Virus record (IMG/VR): IMGVR_UViG_3300030328_002927
Location: 1-21,205 of that record
Reading direction: 5' to 3' (one strand)
Length of the DNA: 21,205 nucleotides
From: a virus
Part shown: one piece after another, positions 7,040 through 16,441 of the stretch
How positions within the stretch are numbered: position 1 is the stretch's first letter
Layout: the number at the start of each line of letters is the position of its first letter
Position numbers and translations under genes: made by a program
The notes under the pieces: model-generated
Told to the model about the DNA's origin: nothing
What the model saw: the letters and a program-made list of their open reading frames with translations, nothing else
Database searches by the model: none

Positions 7040-7434
7040 TATTTCTTTTTAGTGATTAAACCCATAGCACCTTTTGCCCCCTTTATACCAAAGCTGGCCG
7101 AGCAGGCAATGTATAAGAGATGCTTATAATAATCAGGAAGTGAGTGTAAGGCTTCAAACCCTGCTTTGATATGTGGTGTCCATCCGGGTATGAAGACTAG
7201 CACCGCTGGAATTAACAGGGCTAGTAAAATTACCTCGTCTTTCCAGCTCCCCTTCATTTGGTCGACAGCACTGGCTTCCCACGAAATTTTTCCTGCAATT
7301 TGTTGCTCTTTAAGTGACTTTTGTGCTTTTATTTCTGTTAAGGCTAAGTCCGCTTTCGCTTTTTTTGTTTCAACGAAGCCTTTTACCGTATCTCCCAACA
7401 AAGATGTTATGGGTCCTACTAATAAATTAAACAT
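7039..7434 (-). CDS. holin (GTA-type three-TM holin family)
   Basis: This 131-aa protein matches the pattern of the 'Holin of 3TMs, for gene-transfer release' family. It has an amphipathic N-terminal segment (MFNLLVGPITSLLGDTVKGF) and a charged helix (about 22-50). Next come the motif SWEAS...QMKGSWKDE (about 51-67), a strong transmembrane segment VILLALLIPAVLVFIPGW (68-85) and a second hydrophobic segment KHLLYIACSASFGIKGAKG (104-122). Holins make the inner-membrane lesion that times lysis. ATG at 7434 is preferred (AGAGGT 4-5 nt upstream) over a GTG at 7440. The start overlaps the portal stop by 8 nt. Placement between portal and head-assembly genes, with no endolysin nearby, is unusual. 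Confidence 0.78.
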   Translation of the reverse strand: MFNLLVGPITSLLGDTVKGFVETKKAKADLALTEIKAQKSLKEQQIAGKISWEASAVDQMKGSWKDEVILLALLIPAVLVFIPGWTPHIKAGFEALHSLPDYYKHLLYIACSASFGIKGAKGAMGLITKKK

Positions 7435-9889
7435 TTTCACCTCTATTCTGTTGATTTTGACGTTGTAATGCTACATCTGCACGTAAATTAGCTAAATCGT
7501 AGTCTTTTTTTAGCTTTTGTGAGTCTAAAACTTGTTTGTAATCAAATTGATTCTCTTTTAATGCTTGATTTTCACCTTTTAACTGCGCATCCATCTCCAT
7601 TTCAGCTTGTCTTAGTGCTAATTCTTGTTGTTTTAATAAAACAAGTGGGTCCATGTTTTGATCTTGAAGTGCTTCTTGCTCTTCGCCAACCATTTGTTCA
7701 GTTATTTTTACAATTTCATTGTCAATTGCCTCAGCTCTTTGCATTTGTAAAGCTTGTAATGCTTCTGGCGGTATTTGTTCACCAAATTGTTGACGTAATT
7801 TCTCTGCTTCTTCAACCATGGCTTGATCAACAATTTGTGTAGCTAATAAAGATACATGTTGATTAATATGAGAAACTAAATTCATAATAGCCATTGGGTT
7901 TGCTTTCACTAAAGCTGATGACATAAAAGTTCTATGTGCTTTTATGTGCAACTCATGGTTTTGATCTGGAAATGCTTGAAGTTGTGCACCACGTAAAACA
8001 ACACTATGTTCCATTGCAGGGTCTTGTGGTTGTGGTCCTTGCGGTATTGGTAAGATTTGTTCAACATCTTTTACACCTAAAGCTATGTACATTCTTCTAT
8101 ATGCTTCATACAAATTGTGCATTTGCGGATTTGTTTGTGCAAGTTGTAGTTGATTTTGTGCCAACGTAACACGTTGAGACATTGAAAAAATATTTGGATC
8201 GGATACAGGTAAGATATCAATATTATCATCAAAATCTTGTATCTTAATTTCTCTAGGTCCACCTGTAACATTATAAGGATACATAGGTGGTAGAACTAAT
8301 TTGAAAATTTTAGCTAGTAATTCAAATTCTTTTTTCTGTGCATAATGTAATCTTTTATGTACAGCAGACATGACTTTAGTACCACGTTCCATAAGGGCCA
8401 TAGTTGTACCTACAGGTGTTTGTGAACTACCTATTTCTGACAACTGCATATCGGCAACAGTTGCAAACTGTTTTGCTGCGTCTACACAAAAACCTAAAAG
8501 TTGCATTAGAACTTGATCTGGACCTTTGTAAGGTAAAGGCATCAATGCTTCACGTATTATTCCATTAGGTGCATCAACATCTCTAAACTCACCAGGTTGT
8601 AATGGTTGATCATCATCACGAATACGTAAACCACGTGACTTAAAACCAGCAGGTAAGTTAGATAAGGTTCCTGCATCAAGTAATTGTCTTAGAGCAGTAG
8701 TGGCAGTTCTTGTCAAACCACCAATCATGTGTATTAGACCAAAACCATAAAAACCTAAACCAGGTAAAAACTTATAATGAACAAAGTATTCATTTTTTCT
8801 TTTTAGAGCATCACGCTCGTTGTAGTTTCGATAGATTGATAGAACTTGATTTGATGTTCTTTCAATAGTTACAACGTAAGGTAATTTAATTCCGCTAGGC
8901 TCACCATTTCTAGGATTAATATCTTCAAAACCTTCAAGATCTAAATCGACATGCATCTCATAAAGTTCTGCCATATCATCCATTCTGTAATCATTTGGAT
9001 TGGTGCCATCTATTTGATCTTTTTTATCTTGTATATCACTAGCTTCGTCATCATCGTAAGCTTGTATTTCAATATCTCGATAAAATCCTGAAACTTGTTT
9101 TTTTCTTAAATCATTCATTGACATCTTGACAATCTGCGTAATACGTTCGCAAGTGTCTAAATCAGATGCACCGTAAGGCACAATCATATCTTCTGCAGGA
9201 ATAAATTTTGATGTCGCTCTTTGTAAGACTTCATCGTAATAAACTTTTTTAAATGCACTACCTGACAAAGGTAATTGAAATAACAGTTGATCCATCTCTG
9301 GATTGTAATCTTCCATGACATGAGTAATCTCATAATTCATGTAATCTTTTACACGTTCTGCTGCTTGTTGTAGTTGTGTTGTGTTTGCACCTACTACTTG
9401 TGTTCTTACAGGACCATCACTAGGTAATAGTTCCACATAAGCCATCGCTTGAAACTGTGTGACCGCTTGAGCTAATACAGGATGACTAACGCTTGCAGCA
9501 CCACGAAACGGACGAGTGCGTTCTTCATATTTAAATCCAAGTAAGTCTAAACCTTTAGTGTAAGCTTGTTCCCACTCTTCACGAGAGGATTTATCACTCT
9601 CTACTCTTTCAACAAGTTGATTAGAAAGATCTTGTAAAATTGCATCGTCTACAATTTCAGCTAAGTTAGAATTAAAACCTGAAGCAACAGGCACTTCTAC
9701 TTCACCGACGATTGCAGAACCATCTTCAATAATTTCTACACTGTCTTCGATTTGATCAGGTGATAGATTTACATCAACCTGTGTTCCTACTTCTTCAATA
9801 TCTAATTTATCGTCACCCCCTGCACCTAATGCTTTTGCATCATCGATGTCGGTTGGATTACGTGATGAGCTGTTAAATTTATCTACCAT
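7427..9889 (-). CDS. portal protein (P22-type)
   Basis: This 820-aa protein forms the dodecameric ring at the capsid vertex through which DNA is packaged and ejected. It follows the P22-type portal layout. There is an acidic N-terminal extension (1-75). The wing and clip regions follow (EEWEQAYTKGLDLLGFKYEE, RPFRGAASVSHPVLAQA at about 126-143). The core includes DQLLFQLPLSGSAFKKVYYD (about 200-219), FIPAEDMIVPYGASDLDTCE and LPGLGFYGFGLIHMIGGLTR. A Gln/Glu-rich helical C-terminus (about 690-820) would suit a barrel. Large size and position two genes after TerL agree. The start overlaps the 1620-aa gene by 11 nt and has no strong Shine-Dalgarno, so translation may be coupled to it. Confidence 0.88.
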   Translation of the reverse strand: MVDKFNSSSRNPTDIDDAKALGAGGDDKLDIEEVGTQVDVNLSPDQIEDSVEIIEDGSAIVGEVEVPVASGFNSNLAEIVDDAILQDLSNQLVERVESDKSSREEWEQAYTKGLDLLGFKYEERTRPFRGAASVSHPVLAQAVTQFQAMAYVELLPSDGPVRTQVVGANTTQLQQAAERVKDYMNYEITHVMEDYNPEMDQLLFQLPLSGSAFKKVYYDEVLQRATSKFIPAEDMIVPYGASDLDTCERITQIVKMSMNDLRKKQVSGFYRDIEIQAYDDDEASDIQDKKDQIDGTNPNDYRMDDMAELYEMHVDLDLEGFEDINPRNGEPSGIKLPYVVTIERTSNQVLSIYRNYNERDALKRKNEYFVHYKFLPGLGFYGFGLIHMIGGLTRTATTALRQLLDAGTLSNLPAGFKSRGLRIRDDDQPLQPGEFRDVDAPNGIIREALMPLPYKGPDQVLMQLLGFCVDAAKQFATVADMQLSEIGSSQTPVGTTMALMERGTKVMSAVHKRLHYAQKKEFELLAKIFKLVLPPMYPYNVTGGPREIKIQDFDDNIDILPVSDPNIFSMSQRVTLAQNQLQLAQTNPQMHNLYEAYRRMYIALGVKDVEQILPIPQGPQPQDPAMEHSVVLRGAQLQAFPDQNHELHIKAHRTFMSSALVKANPMAIMNLVSHINQHVSLLATQIVDQAMVEEAEKLRQQFGEQIPPEALQALQMQRAEAIDNEIVKITEQMVGEEQEALQDQNMDPLVLLKQQELALRQAEMEMDAQLKGENQALKENQFDYKQVLDSQKLKKDYDLANLRADVALQRQNQQNRGENV

Positions 9890-12800
9890 ATTCGCCGTAT
9901 ATATCTGTAATTGAAACTAAACTATCTTTATCAATACTTCCACCAGATTTTTTCTTAAACAAGTACATTGGTTCTTCAAGCTTTGAAGGATCAAATGATA
10001 TCGTATACATATCTATTTCACTAGGATTATATTCGATAATTTTAATCATAGCGACGTCTACATTTTCTCCTTCTTTAAGGGGTATTAAACGATAACCGGC
10101 TGAAGTGGTTGGTCCCTCTACAACGTAATAATCCATGAACTGACCTGGTGATATTTCTCTAGTCAAAACTATCTCCCCAGCTTCAGCATTACTTGCTATT
10201 CTTGCAATTTCTTCATCTAGAAACTTATCTCTATCAACATTTGACAATCCCCTTCTAGGTTCTATTTGTTTAAGTGTTTCAAATTCACCATCTGGGTTTT
10301 TGTTTAAAAATGTTAAACCTTTACCGCTTTTACTTGGATCTACAATTTTTTCTATCTCTAATGTGCCACCATATTTTTTTGCAATGTTTTTTAGCTGTTG
10401 AACACCAACCTTATCATATAAGTTTTCAAATTTCTTTTTAGCTTCCTCACTAGACTTACCCCAACGAGGATTAGCACCTACGTTAGCAGGCATGATTGCT
10501 ACTTTGTTAATGCCTTTACCTTTTGCTGCTTTTATTGTTGATTTAATCAAAAGATCTACATAGTCCGCTTGTTTGTTAAAAGGTATAGGTGGAAAAGATT
10601 GAACTTGTTTTAGATTATAACTCGTGGGTAAATATTCATCGGTGTTAGCAATTCTGTTTAACTCATTACGATCGGCGGTGGATGGAACTTTAAAATCTCT
10701 TAAACTTTCTTCATAGTTTGCAGATCGATTCATTGAAGATAAATCCTCAAAGATTTTATTTTGTTGTTGCGCTAAATCAAACACCATAGTCTTATAAGCA
10801 GGATCATTATACTGCTCTACATTAGCCATGATTAATTTATTAATTTGTTCTTGAATAGAATTTAAATTAGCAGTTCGCTCCGGTATTAAATCTTTTGCTA
10901 CAACATTGGGAAAAGGCTGAATTAAGTTATCTGTCTCTAACGCTTCTAATTTAGCTGGAGGATATTTCTGATCAAACAATCTTAATTCATTTTTATAATA
11001 ATCAGGGTTCAAACCACGTTCAGTTTGATCAACAAGTTTAGCACGTTCTCTTTTTAAGGCGTTTATCATTGCAAACAATCGCTCTTGTTCTTTACGAACC
11101 TCAGTCAACATATCTGTTTGCATTTCTTGTATGACGGCTACTGTTTCATTGTTACTATTTTTGTATGTTCCGACACGTGTAAAACCTAAAACGTTAGGTT
11201 CTTCAAAGTGACTTGAATTAACAAACGCTCTTTCTTGACCTGGTAAGGAGGGTACATTTACAACGACTTCAAAATAATCATCTGCTTGTTCATCAATATT
11301 AGCGTTACCTGCACCCTTATGTTTTTGTCTACCTTGATCTGCATTAAAATCTAAAAAATCTCTTGTATTTTCTCCTTGAGGTATGTCGTCTAATTCTACT
11401 GTACGTCGAGTGTTTTTAACCCTTACCTCTAAATTACCTAAGGGGGACGTGTCATAGAGATCTTCTAATTCTTGTTTTGTAATTTTTTTATTAGGATAAA
11501 ATTTTTCTGTGTCTTCTAAGTATTGCAAGATTCCGGTATCTAACATTTCTGCTTCAGGAACTTTTTTACCTTTAATTAAAAACTCTCGCCATCCCTGTGG
11601 TGTCGAAGCTTTTGGTGCATTAGGTAGATTTAATTGATCTAGTAAATATGATTTGAAAAAGAAGTCAGGTCTACCTGCAGGCATGGGTTGTAGTTCTTGT
11701 GATCCGGGCACTCCTTGAGGCATTGGATCTCTTGCTTGTTCTACTTGTTTAATATTTGATGGTGTTGCCATCACTTTTGGTTTTTTAAAAACTTTAAATA
11801 AATTTAATAAGTTAACCGCTTGTAAGTTACCAGAGTCCACGGCTTCTTGAAAATAGTCTTCTCCTTCAAAGGCTGGATCAGGTGAGAACTGTTGTTGATT
11901 AAGATTGGTCAACGGATCACCGCCTATGGCCATACGAACTGGACCGCCATCTTTTAAACTTCTTATGTACCCACCTTCATTTTTAAATACATCGACGGGT
12001 ATATTATTTTCAACAGCATAATTTAATTCATCAAGTAATTTTTTCTTAAACAACTCTACTCTTACCTCGTTAGGTATAGCTTTCATATCTGGAACTCCAA
12101 AATATTCAAAATCTTTCTTACCACCCTTACCGATTCTTACAGGCACAATAGTTCGAATACCTCGATCTTTGTAAATTTTATCTATAGCATTATCTATTGC
12201 AGTTAAAAATTTATCTTGTTTTTTACCTACAAAATCATCAAGATTTATGTTGGCTCCTCTTTGATTAAGTAAAGCAACAAACTCTTCTGTAATGAAATTT
12301 AATCTATCTCCTGTACCTTTACCTTTTTTTGATAAGGTAAAATCCATTTTTTTTGCTTTATTTTGTAAAACTTTATTTTGTCTGAGATCAGCTAATTTAT
12401 TAATAACTGGATCAAATTTTACCTGCATATTGTTGTACACTTGAAATGATGGATTTAAAAATTGGGGTTCTGTAGCTGTGTTAAGTAATCTACCTATTTT
12501 TTTTAAACGACCTTTACCCTCAACTCTTGTGACAAACAGTGGTGTATCATGTGCTTTATCTACACCAACTAATTTATAATCAAGCATACCATTTTTATCT
12601 AATAAATATTTTCTGTACTCAGGTATATTTCCTAATTCTTCTAAAAAATCTCTTGCTTCTTTTTGCATTGCAAGTCTTGTTTCCTCCAAACCTATGAAAC
12701 TTTGAAACTCACTTCTTAACAAATTTATATCATCTGGATCGTATTTAACTTGTTTAAAGAATTGTTCAGGTGTTAAGTTTTCAAAACCTGATGCGTCTTT

Positions 12801-14741
12801 GATGCCTCTGTATCTGTATTGTAAAAAATCCCTAAATAAATTTATTACATCATAATTTTTTTTTATACCTTGACTTTCCGCTAACTGTTTTATGTTTTGT
12901 AAGGTCGCTCTATCAAAGTCATTTAATTTATTTGATTTGACACCAAGAAATTCCAGTTTTTTTTTCATAGGTATTTTGTCATAAGTATTAAAAAAAACAT
13001 CTTTAATCTGTGTTCCTCTTTCAGGTTCTTGAATTAATATGTCTAATAAGGGTTTAAACTTAGGATCATTTCTACGATCTCTTATAGAGTGTCGTGAACC
13101 TTTTAATAGTACACTCAATCTTCTGCCAAGAGCATTCTCACTGTCAAATACTATATCTTGATCTATCAAATCTTTTAATATTTTTATTAACTCAGGATCT
13201 GTTGCAGCACGTCTTGTTGCACCTGCTGTTTTTGATCTAATTGCGTATTGTTTCTCTTTGTAACCAGGTATTGCATTTAAAATACTTTTTGCTCTAGTTT
13301 TTAATCCGGTTTGTGCACCTCTATTTCTTTGTTCTACGATTAATAAATTATCAAACCCATACTTTTCAACTAACTCTTTGGAAGATAGACCCTCGTTCTC
13401 TGGTAAGTTTTGTTTTATGATATTAGCTAATTTATTTGCATTCGTAGCTACTAAATCTGTTTCTGCTTTTGTCGGTCTAAAGACATTTGTAATACCTAAA
13501 TCTATACCCTCTTTTAATAGATTTGATAAAGATTGATTAGAAGCTGCTAATTCAGGTGCCTTTTTTTTAATTAAAGCGGCAGCCTCAACTATAGTGAATT
13601 CTTTTCCTGTTTTCTTTTTTTCTTCAGCAATTATTTCTTGAATTTTTTTTATATCGTCAGGTCTATCAATTAATTTTGTTTTTTTCTTAGGAACCTGAAT
13701 ATTGGAACCACCACCTGGTCGATCAGCAACGTCTAATGTAATTCGTGGAGTTCCCGGCATGCCTGGTGGTCCAGCGGCGGCATCTTGTATTAACGGAAGG
13801 GGTGAGCCACCAAAAATTCTTTTAGCTTCCTGCACGTCAGGATCAAATGCATATGTTTGATTATCTAAAATACTTTTAATGTCAGGCACTCCTGCTTCAT
13901 CAAAATATTTCTTTTTTAATCTTTGTATTAATTTATAAGTTCCCTTAGCAGCCACTCCTCCTAATAAACCTATCCCTGCAAAATCTAAAATATCTAATGG
14001 CACCGTTAGTAAGGCATATCCCTCACCTGCCTCTAATGGCTCTCCTTTTCTCATTTTTCTAAATGCTTTAAATGTATCACCAAAAAGATAATCAGGTATT
14101 TGTGCTAATGCCTCTCCGGCTGTTAACGGAGTAAACCCTCGAGCTATCGCTTCTGCCCTTTGCTCACGATTCATATTTCCAAGTCTAAAACCTAATTCTT
14201 CTAAAATTTGTTTATTTTTTTCTCGCTTCTCTTTTGCTCTTGCTGCTGCTTCTTCAGCTACAATAAAATCATAAGTGTACTCACCGGCTGCCCCAATCAT
14301 TTTTTTCTGTTGGGTAAAATCTTCTTGTTGTCTTTGCTCATAGACAGGTTGCATGGATTGATAGAAAGCACCTGGAACGATATCTTCTATCTCTTGTAAT
14401 TTTTTTTGTGTTTCTCTGATGTCTTTCCCTTCAGAAATAAACTGTGGTACGGGGACCGTGGTCGGTGGTTCTTGATTTAAAGGTTGTATAGGAGCAATAT
14501 CTCTTTCACCTGGTTTTGCTTCTAGTATCTCTTTTCCCAGTCTAATAGCATCTTTCACTGTATATGGGTTATCTTCAGCAAGAATATCAATACCTTGAGA
14601 AATTAAGTAATCTCTTCCTGTTTTATAAAATACTTTTTCTCCCTGTGAGGGAACACCACTGATTGCTTGTAAGGGATCACCTCCATTATCCATGTAGGCG
14701 GGGTCATTTAAGATTACATCATCAAAAGGATTGTAGGCCAT
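9879..14741 (-). CDS. giant polyvalent-type phage protein, possibly ejected (1620 aa)
   Basis: This is the longest gene in the window. Visible parts: a Pro/Glu-rich start (1-110); one hydrophobic segment at about 241-266 (YALLTVPLDILDFAGIGLLG); a Lys-rich helical middle (350-900); a Gly motif DGGPVRMAIGGDPL (about 931-944). Residues about 1175-1215 read SSHFEEPNVLGFTRVGTYK...VIQEMQTDM and about 1384-1420 PPIPFNKQADYVDLLIKSTI...KVAIMPAN. This pair resembles the HFxEPNVLaHvR...EIQSD / PfkktW..LalKrmir.Aa..G.drIaw unit found in large polyvalent proteins of phages (Iyer/Aravind description, from memory). No polymerase, lysozyme or protease motif was identified. It may be an internal virion protein delivered with the DNA; this is inferred. 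It shares a base with the TerL stop (TAATG). Confidence 0.7.
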   Translation of the reverse strand: MAYNPFDDVILNDPAYMDNGGDPLQAISGVPSQGEKVFYKTGRDYLISQGIDILAEDNPYTVKDAIRLGKEILEAKPGERDIAPIQPLNQEPPTTVPVPQFISEGKDIRETQKKLQEIEDIVPGAFYQSMQPVYEQRQQEDFTQQKKMIGAAGEYTYDFIVAEEAAARAKEKREKNKQILEELGFRLGNMNREQRAEAIARGFTPLTAGEALAQIPDYLFGDTFKAFRKMRKGEPLEAGEGYALLTVPLDILDFAGIGLLGGVAAKGTYKLIQRLKKKYFDEAGVPDIKSILDNQTYAFDPDVQEAKRIFGGSPLPLIQDAAAGPPGMPGTPRITLDVADRPGGGSNIQVPKKKTKLIDRPDDIKKIQEIIAEEKKKTGKEFTIVEAAALIKKKAPELAASNQSLSNLLKEGIDLGITNVFRPTKAETDLVATNANKLANIIKQNLPENEGLSSKELVEKYGFDNLLIVEQRNRGAQTGLKTRAKSILNAIPGYKEKQYAIRSKTAGATRRAATDPELIKILKDLIDQDIVFDSENALGRRLSVLLKGSRHSIRDRRNDPKFKPLLDILIQEPERGTQIKDVFFNTYDKIPMKKKLEFLGVKSNKLNDFDRATLQNIKQLAESQGIKKNYDVINLFRDFLQYRYRGIKDASGFENLTPEQFFKQVKYDPDDINLLRSEFQSFIGLEETRLAMQKEARDFLEELGNIPEYRKYLLDKNGMLDYKLVGVDKAHDTPLFVTRVEGKGRLKKIGRLLNTATEPQFLNPSFQVYNNMQVKFDPVINKLADLRQNKVLQNKAKKMDFTLSKKGKGTGDRLNFITEEFVALLNQRGANINLDDFVGKKQDKFLTAIDNAIDKIYKDRGIRTIVPVRIGKGGKKDFEYFGVPDMKAIPNEVRVELFKKKLLDELNYAVENNIPVDVFKNEGGYIRSLKDGGPVRMAIGGDPLTNLNQQQFSPDPAFEGEDYFQEAVDSGNLQAVNLLNLFKVFKKPKVMATPSNIKQVEQARDPMPQGVPGSQELQPMPAGRPDFFFKSYLLDQLNLPNAPKASTPQGWREFLIKGKKVPEAEMLDTGILQYLEDTEKFYPNKKITKQELEDLYDTSPLGNLEVRVKNTRRTVELDDIPQGENTRDFLDFNADQGRQKHKGAGNANIDEQADDYFEVVVNVPSLPGQERAFVNSSHFEEPNVLGFTRVGTYKNSNNETVAVIQEMQTDMLTEVRKEQERLFAMINALKRERAKLVDQTERGLNPDYYKNELRLFDQKYPPAKLEALETDNLIQPFPNVVAKDLIPERTANLNSIQEQINKLIMANVEQYNDPAYKTMVFDLAQQQNKIFEDLSSMNRSANYEESLRDFKVPSTADRNELNRIANTDEYLPTSYNLKQVQSFPPIPFNKQADYVDLLIKSTIKAAKGKGINKVAIMPANVGANPRWGKSSEEAKKKFENLYDKVGVQQLKNIAKKYGGTLEIEKIVDPSKSGKGLTFLNKNPDGEFETLKQIEPRRGLSNVDRDKFLDEEIARIASNAEAGEIVLTREISPGQFMDYYVVEGPTTSAGYRLIPLKEGENVDVAMIKIIEYNPSEIDMYTISFDPSKLEEPMYLFKKKSGGSIDKDSLVSITDIYGEYGR

Positions 14742-16264
14742 TAATAATACTCCGTTTGTCCATGGTCCGTGGGCTCTGGCTCGTAGTCATCGTGCAACGA
14801 TACAAAGTTCCCTTTACGAAACCTTAGTAATGCTTGGCTCATTGAGTCGACTAAGTCGTCGTGTTCACCATGTGGGAACATCGCACATTCTTCGATCATC
14901 TCTTCAGCCCAGCGTTCTTTTGGTACCCACACAGCTCCGCTTTCAAATACAGGAGCAACTGCGTGTACTCTGGACAACTTATCATTGCCTTTGCTAGGTG
15001 TAAAGTTGATAACGGGGATACCGATCTGACGTAATTCTTGTATTAAGGGTAAGCCCGACGCCTTTGCTTCAACGATCACGGACTCCGGTTCCCAGTATTT
15101 ATACTGATCAATAGCAACTTTTTTTAATTCAGGGAACTCAAAACGATCTTTGACCAAATCTAATAAAATTATATTAGGTGTCACTTCATCAGGATAGAAC
15201 ACACCCCACGTTGTAATGGCACTATAGTCACCTGTTTCTTTTTTCGTATATGCTGTGTCATACGATTGTATGATATGAGAGAGCATGGGCATATCTTTTC
15301 TATCCCACTCGTTCCACCACTCACGTTTGATGATCGCCCCTTCTTCACCTGTGGGGTTCTGTTGCCATTGTGCTTGCCACTTTTGTTCCGATAATGATGC
15401 TTTAACTGCTTCGAGTTCTTCTAACTTCCAGTAGTTAGGCCAGACAGGTTTATTGCTGGGTAAGATTGCAGGAAACTCTATCACGTCCCATTGATCCGCT
15501 TTCACTTCACCCATGGCTCGAAGTAAATTGCCTGTTAAATCTTTTTCGCTCCAACGAGTCATGACACAAACAATACTACCACCAGGTTGTAAACGCTGAC
15601 GAGGACCGGAAGTATACCACTCCCATGCATTGTCCATGGCTGTTTGGCTTAGAGCATCTTGTTCGGAATGAGGATCATCAATGATAAGAAGATCAGCGCC
15701 ACGACCAGTAATAGCACCGCCCACACCTGCACCGAAATATTCCCCACCATAATTTGTTTCCCAACGACCCGCCGCTTTGGAATCTTGACTAAGTCTAACA
15801 TCTGTAAATACCGCTTTATACTCCTCACTGTCCATGAGGTTTCTCACTTTACGACCAAAACGATAAGACAGTTCAGCCGTGTGTGTTGTTTGAATGATCT
15901 TGGTCTGTGGTTTGTGGCCCATGAGCCAAGCAGGAAAGAGATAGGACGCAAATTCTGATTTCGTATGACGAGGGGGCATGTTAACAATTAATCTTTTAAT
16001 TTCACCCGATAGTACCTTTTCGAACTTCTCACCGATCCTGACATGGTGCTCACCTTCCACGAACCCTGGCCACACAGTTTTAACGAACGTTATAAAGGAG
16101 TCTCTTGCCTTACTTGCAAGTTCTAATTGTGTCTTTCGGAGTTCAAGTTTTATGAGTGCCTCTTGAGCCTCCTTTTGATCCATAGAGGATACGTCAAAAT
16201 CTACTTTCATGTCAGAATTATTATCATAGATATTATCTGTGTAAATTACAACCGAAGTGCTCAT
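14741..16264 (-). CDS. terL: terminase large subunit
   Basis: This 507-aa protein is the packaging motor and headful/cos nuclease. The N-terminal ATPase has Walker A NMPPRHTKSE (about 95-104; HTK replaces the usual HGK), Walker B LLIIDDPH (about 192-199) and coupling motif VMTRWSEKDL (about 234-243). The C-terminal RNase H-like nuclease has its acidic residues in QSYDTAY (about D336), VIVEAKASG (about E399) and HGEHDDLVDS (about D469/D470). The ATG at 16264 is chosen because AAGGA lies 8 nt upstream. The open frame continues 28 codons to a GTG at 16348 through a G-run tract with no Shine-Dalgarno, which is unlikely to be translated. Its stop overlaps the next start (TAATG). TerS lies 3.2 kb upstream rather than adjacent. 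Confidence 0.95.
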   Translation of the reverse strand: MSTSVVIYTDNIYDNNSDMKVDFDVSSMDQKEAQEALIKLELRKTQLELASKARDSFITFVKTVWPGFVEGEHHVRIGEKFEKVLSGEIKRLIVNMPPRHTKSEFASYLFPAWLMGHKPQTKIIQTTHTAELSYRFGRKVRNLMDSEEYKAVFTDVRLSQDSKAAGRWETNYGGEYFGAGVGGAITGRGADLLIIDDPHSEQDALSQTAMDNAWEWYTSGPRQRLQPGGSIVCVMTRWSEKDLTGNLLRAMGEVKADQWDVIEFPAILPSNKPVWPNYWKLEELEAVKASLSEQKWQAQWQQNPTGEEGAIIKREWWNEWDRKDMPMLSHIIQSYDTAYTKKETGDYSAITTWGVFYPDEVTPNIILLDLVKDRFEFPELKKVAIDQYKYWEPESVIVEAKASGLPLIQELRQIGIPVINFTPSKGNDKLSRVHAVAPVFESGAVWVPKERWAEEMIEECAMFPHGEHDDLVDSMSQALLRFRKGNFVSLHDDYEPEPTDHGQTEYY

Positions 16265-16284
16265 AGTGTAAGTCCTTAGGAGGC

Positions 16285-16313
16285 AAAAAACCCCCCACCC
16301 CCACGGGCACGGG
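16285..16313 (-). promoter_or_regulatory. G-run hairpin with U6 tail in the terL leader (attenuator-like)
   Basis: The minus-strand RNA reads CCC-GUG-CCC-GU-G5-U-G6-U6, ending 20 nt before the terL AUG. The two CCC triplets can pair with GGG triplets in the G runs (with G-U wobbles and one mismatch), and six U residues follow. That gives the shape of an intrinsic terminator or attenuator. The G5/G6 runs could alternatively stack as a quadruplex. It lies in the untranslated leader if the 16264 start is right. Confidence 0.45.
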
Positions 16314-16410
16314 CACAATATCTTGTGGTCTAACCTTAAGGGACTCACTAGATATAGTTATCGGATCAAGTTTGATGGGCTGTAAAGATTGGAGATGCTG
16401 GGAACAGGTG

Positions 16411-16433
16411 AGGGCTGGAGATTATCCAGCCCT
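16411..16433 (-). terminator. GC-rich hairpin downstream of the 84-aa gene
   Basis: A perfect 9-bp stem AGGGCTGGA/TCCAGCCCT with a 5-nt loop begins 9 nt after the stop of the 84-aa gene. There is no U-run after it on the minus strand, so it may be a factor-dependent terminator, an RNA-stabilising hairpin or a processing site. The rest of 16349-16410 shows no gene. Confidence 0.5.
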
Positions 16434-16441
16434 GCAAAAGA

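Noticed and set aside
14208-14399. 63-aa Phe/Cys/Leu-rich plus-strand frame
   Set aside because: A reverse translation of the Lys/Glu-rich helix of the 1620-aa protein; no start signals.
16265-16348. 28-residue N-terminal extension of TerL from a GTG start
   Set aside because: It has no Shine-Dalgarno, runs through the C/G-run tract to give a Cys/Trp/Pro-rich peptide, and a good Shine-Dalgarno precedes the ATG at 16264.
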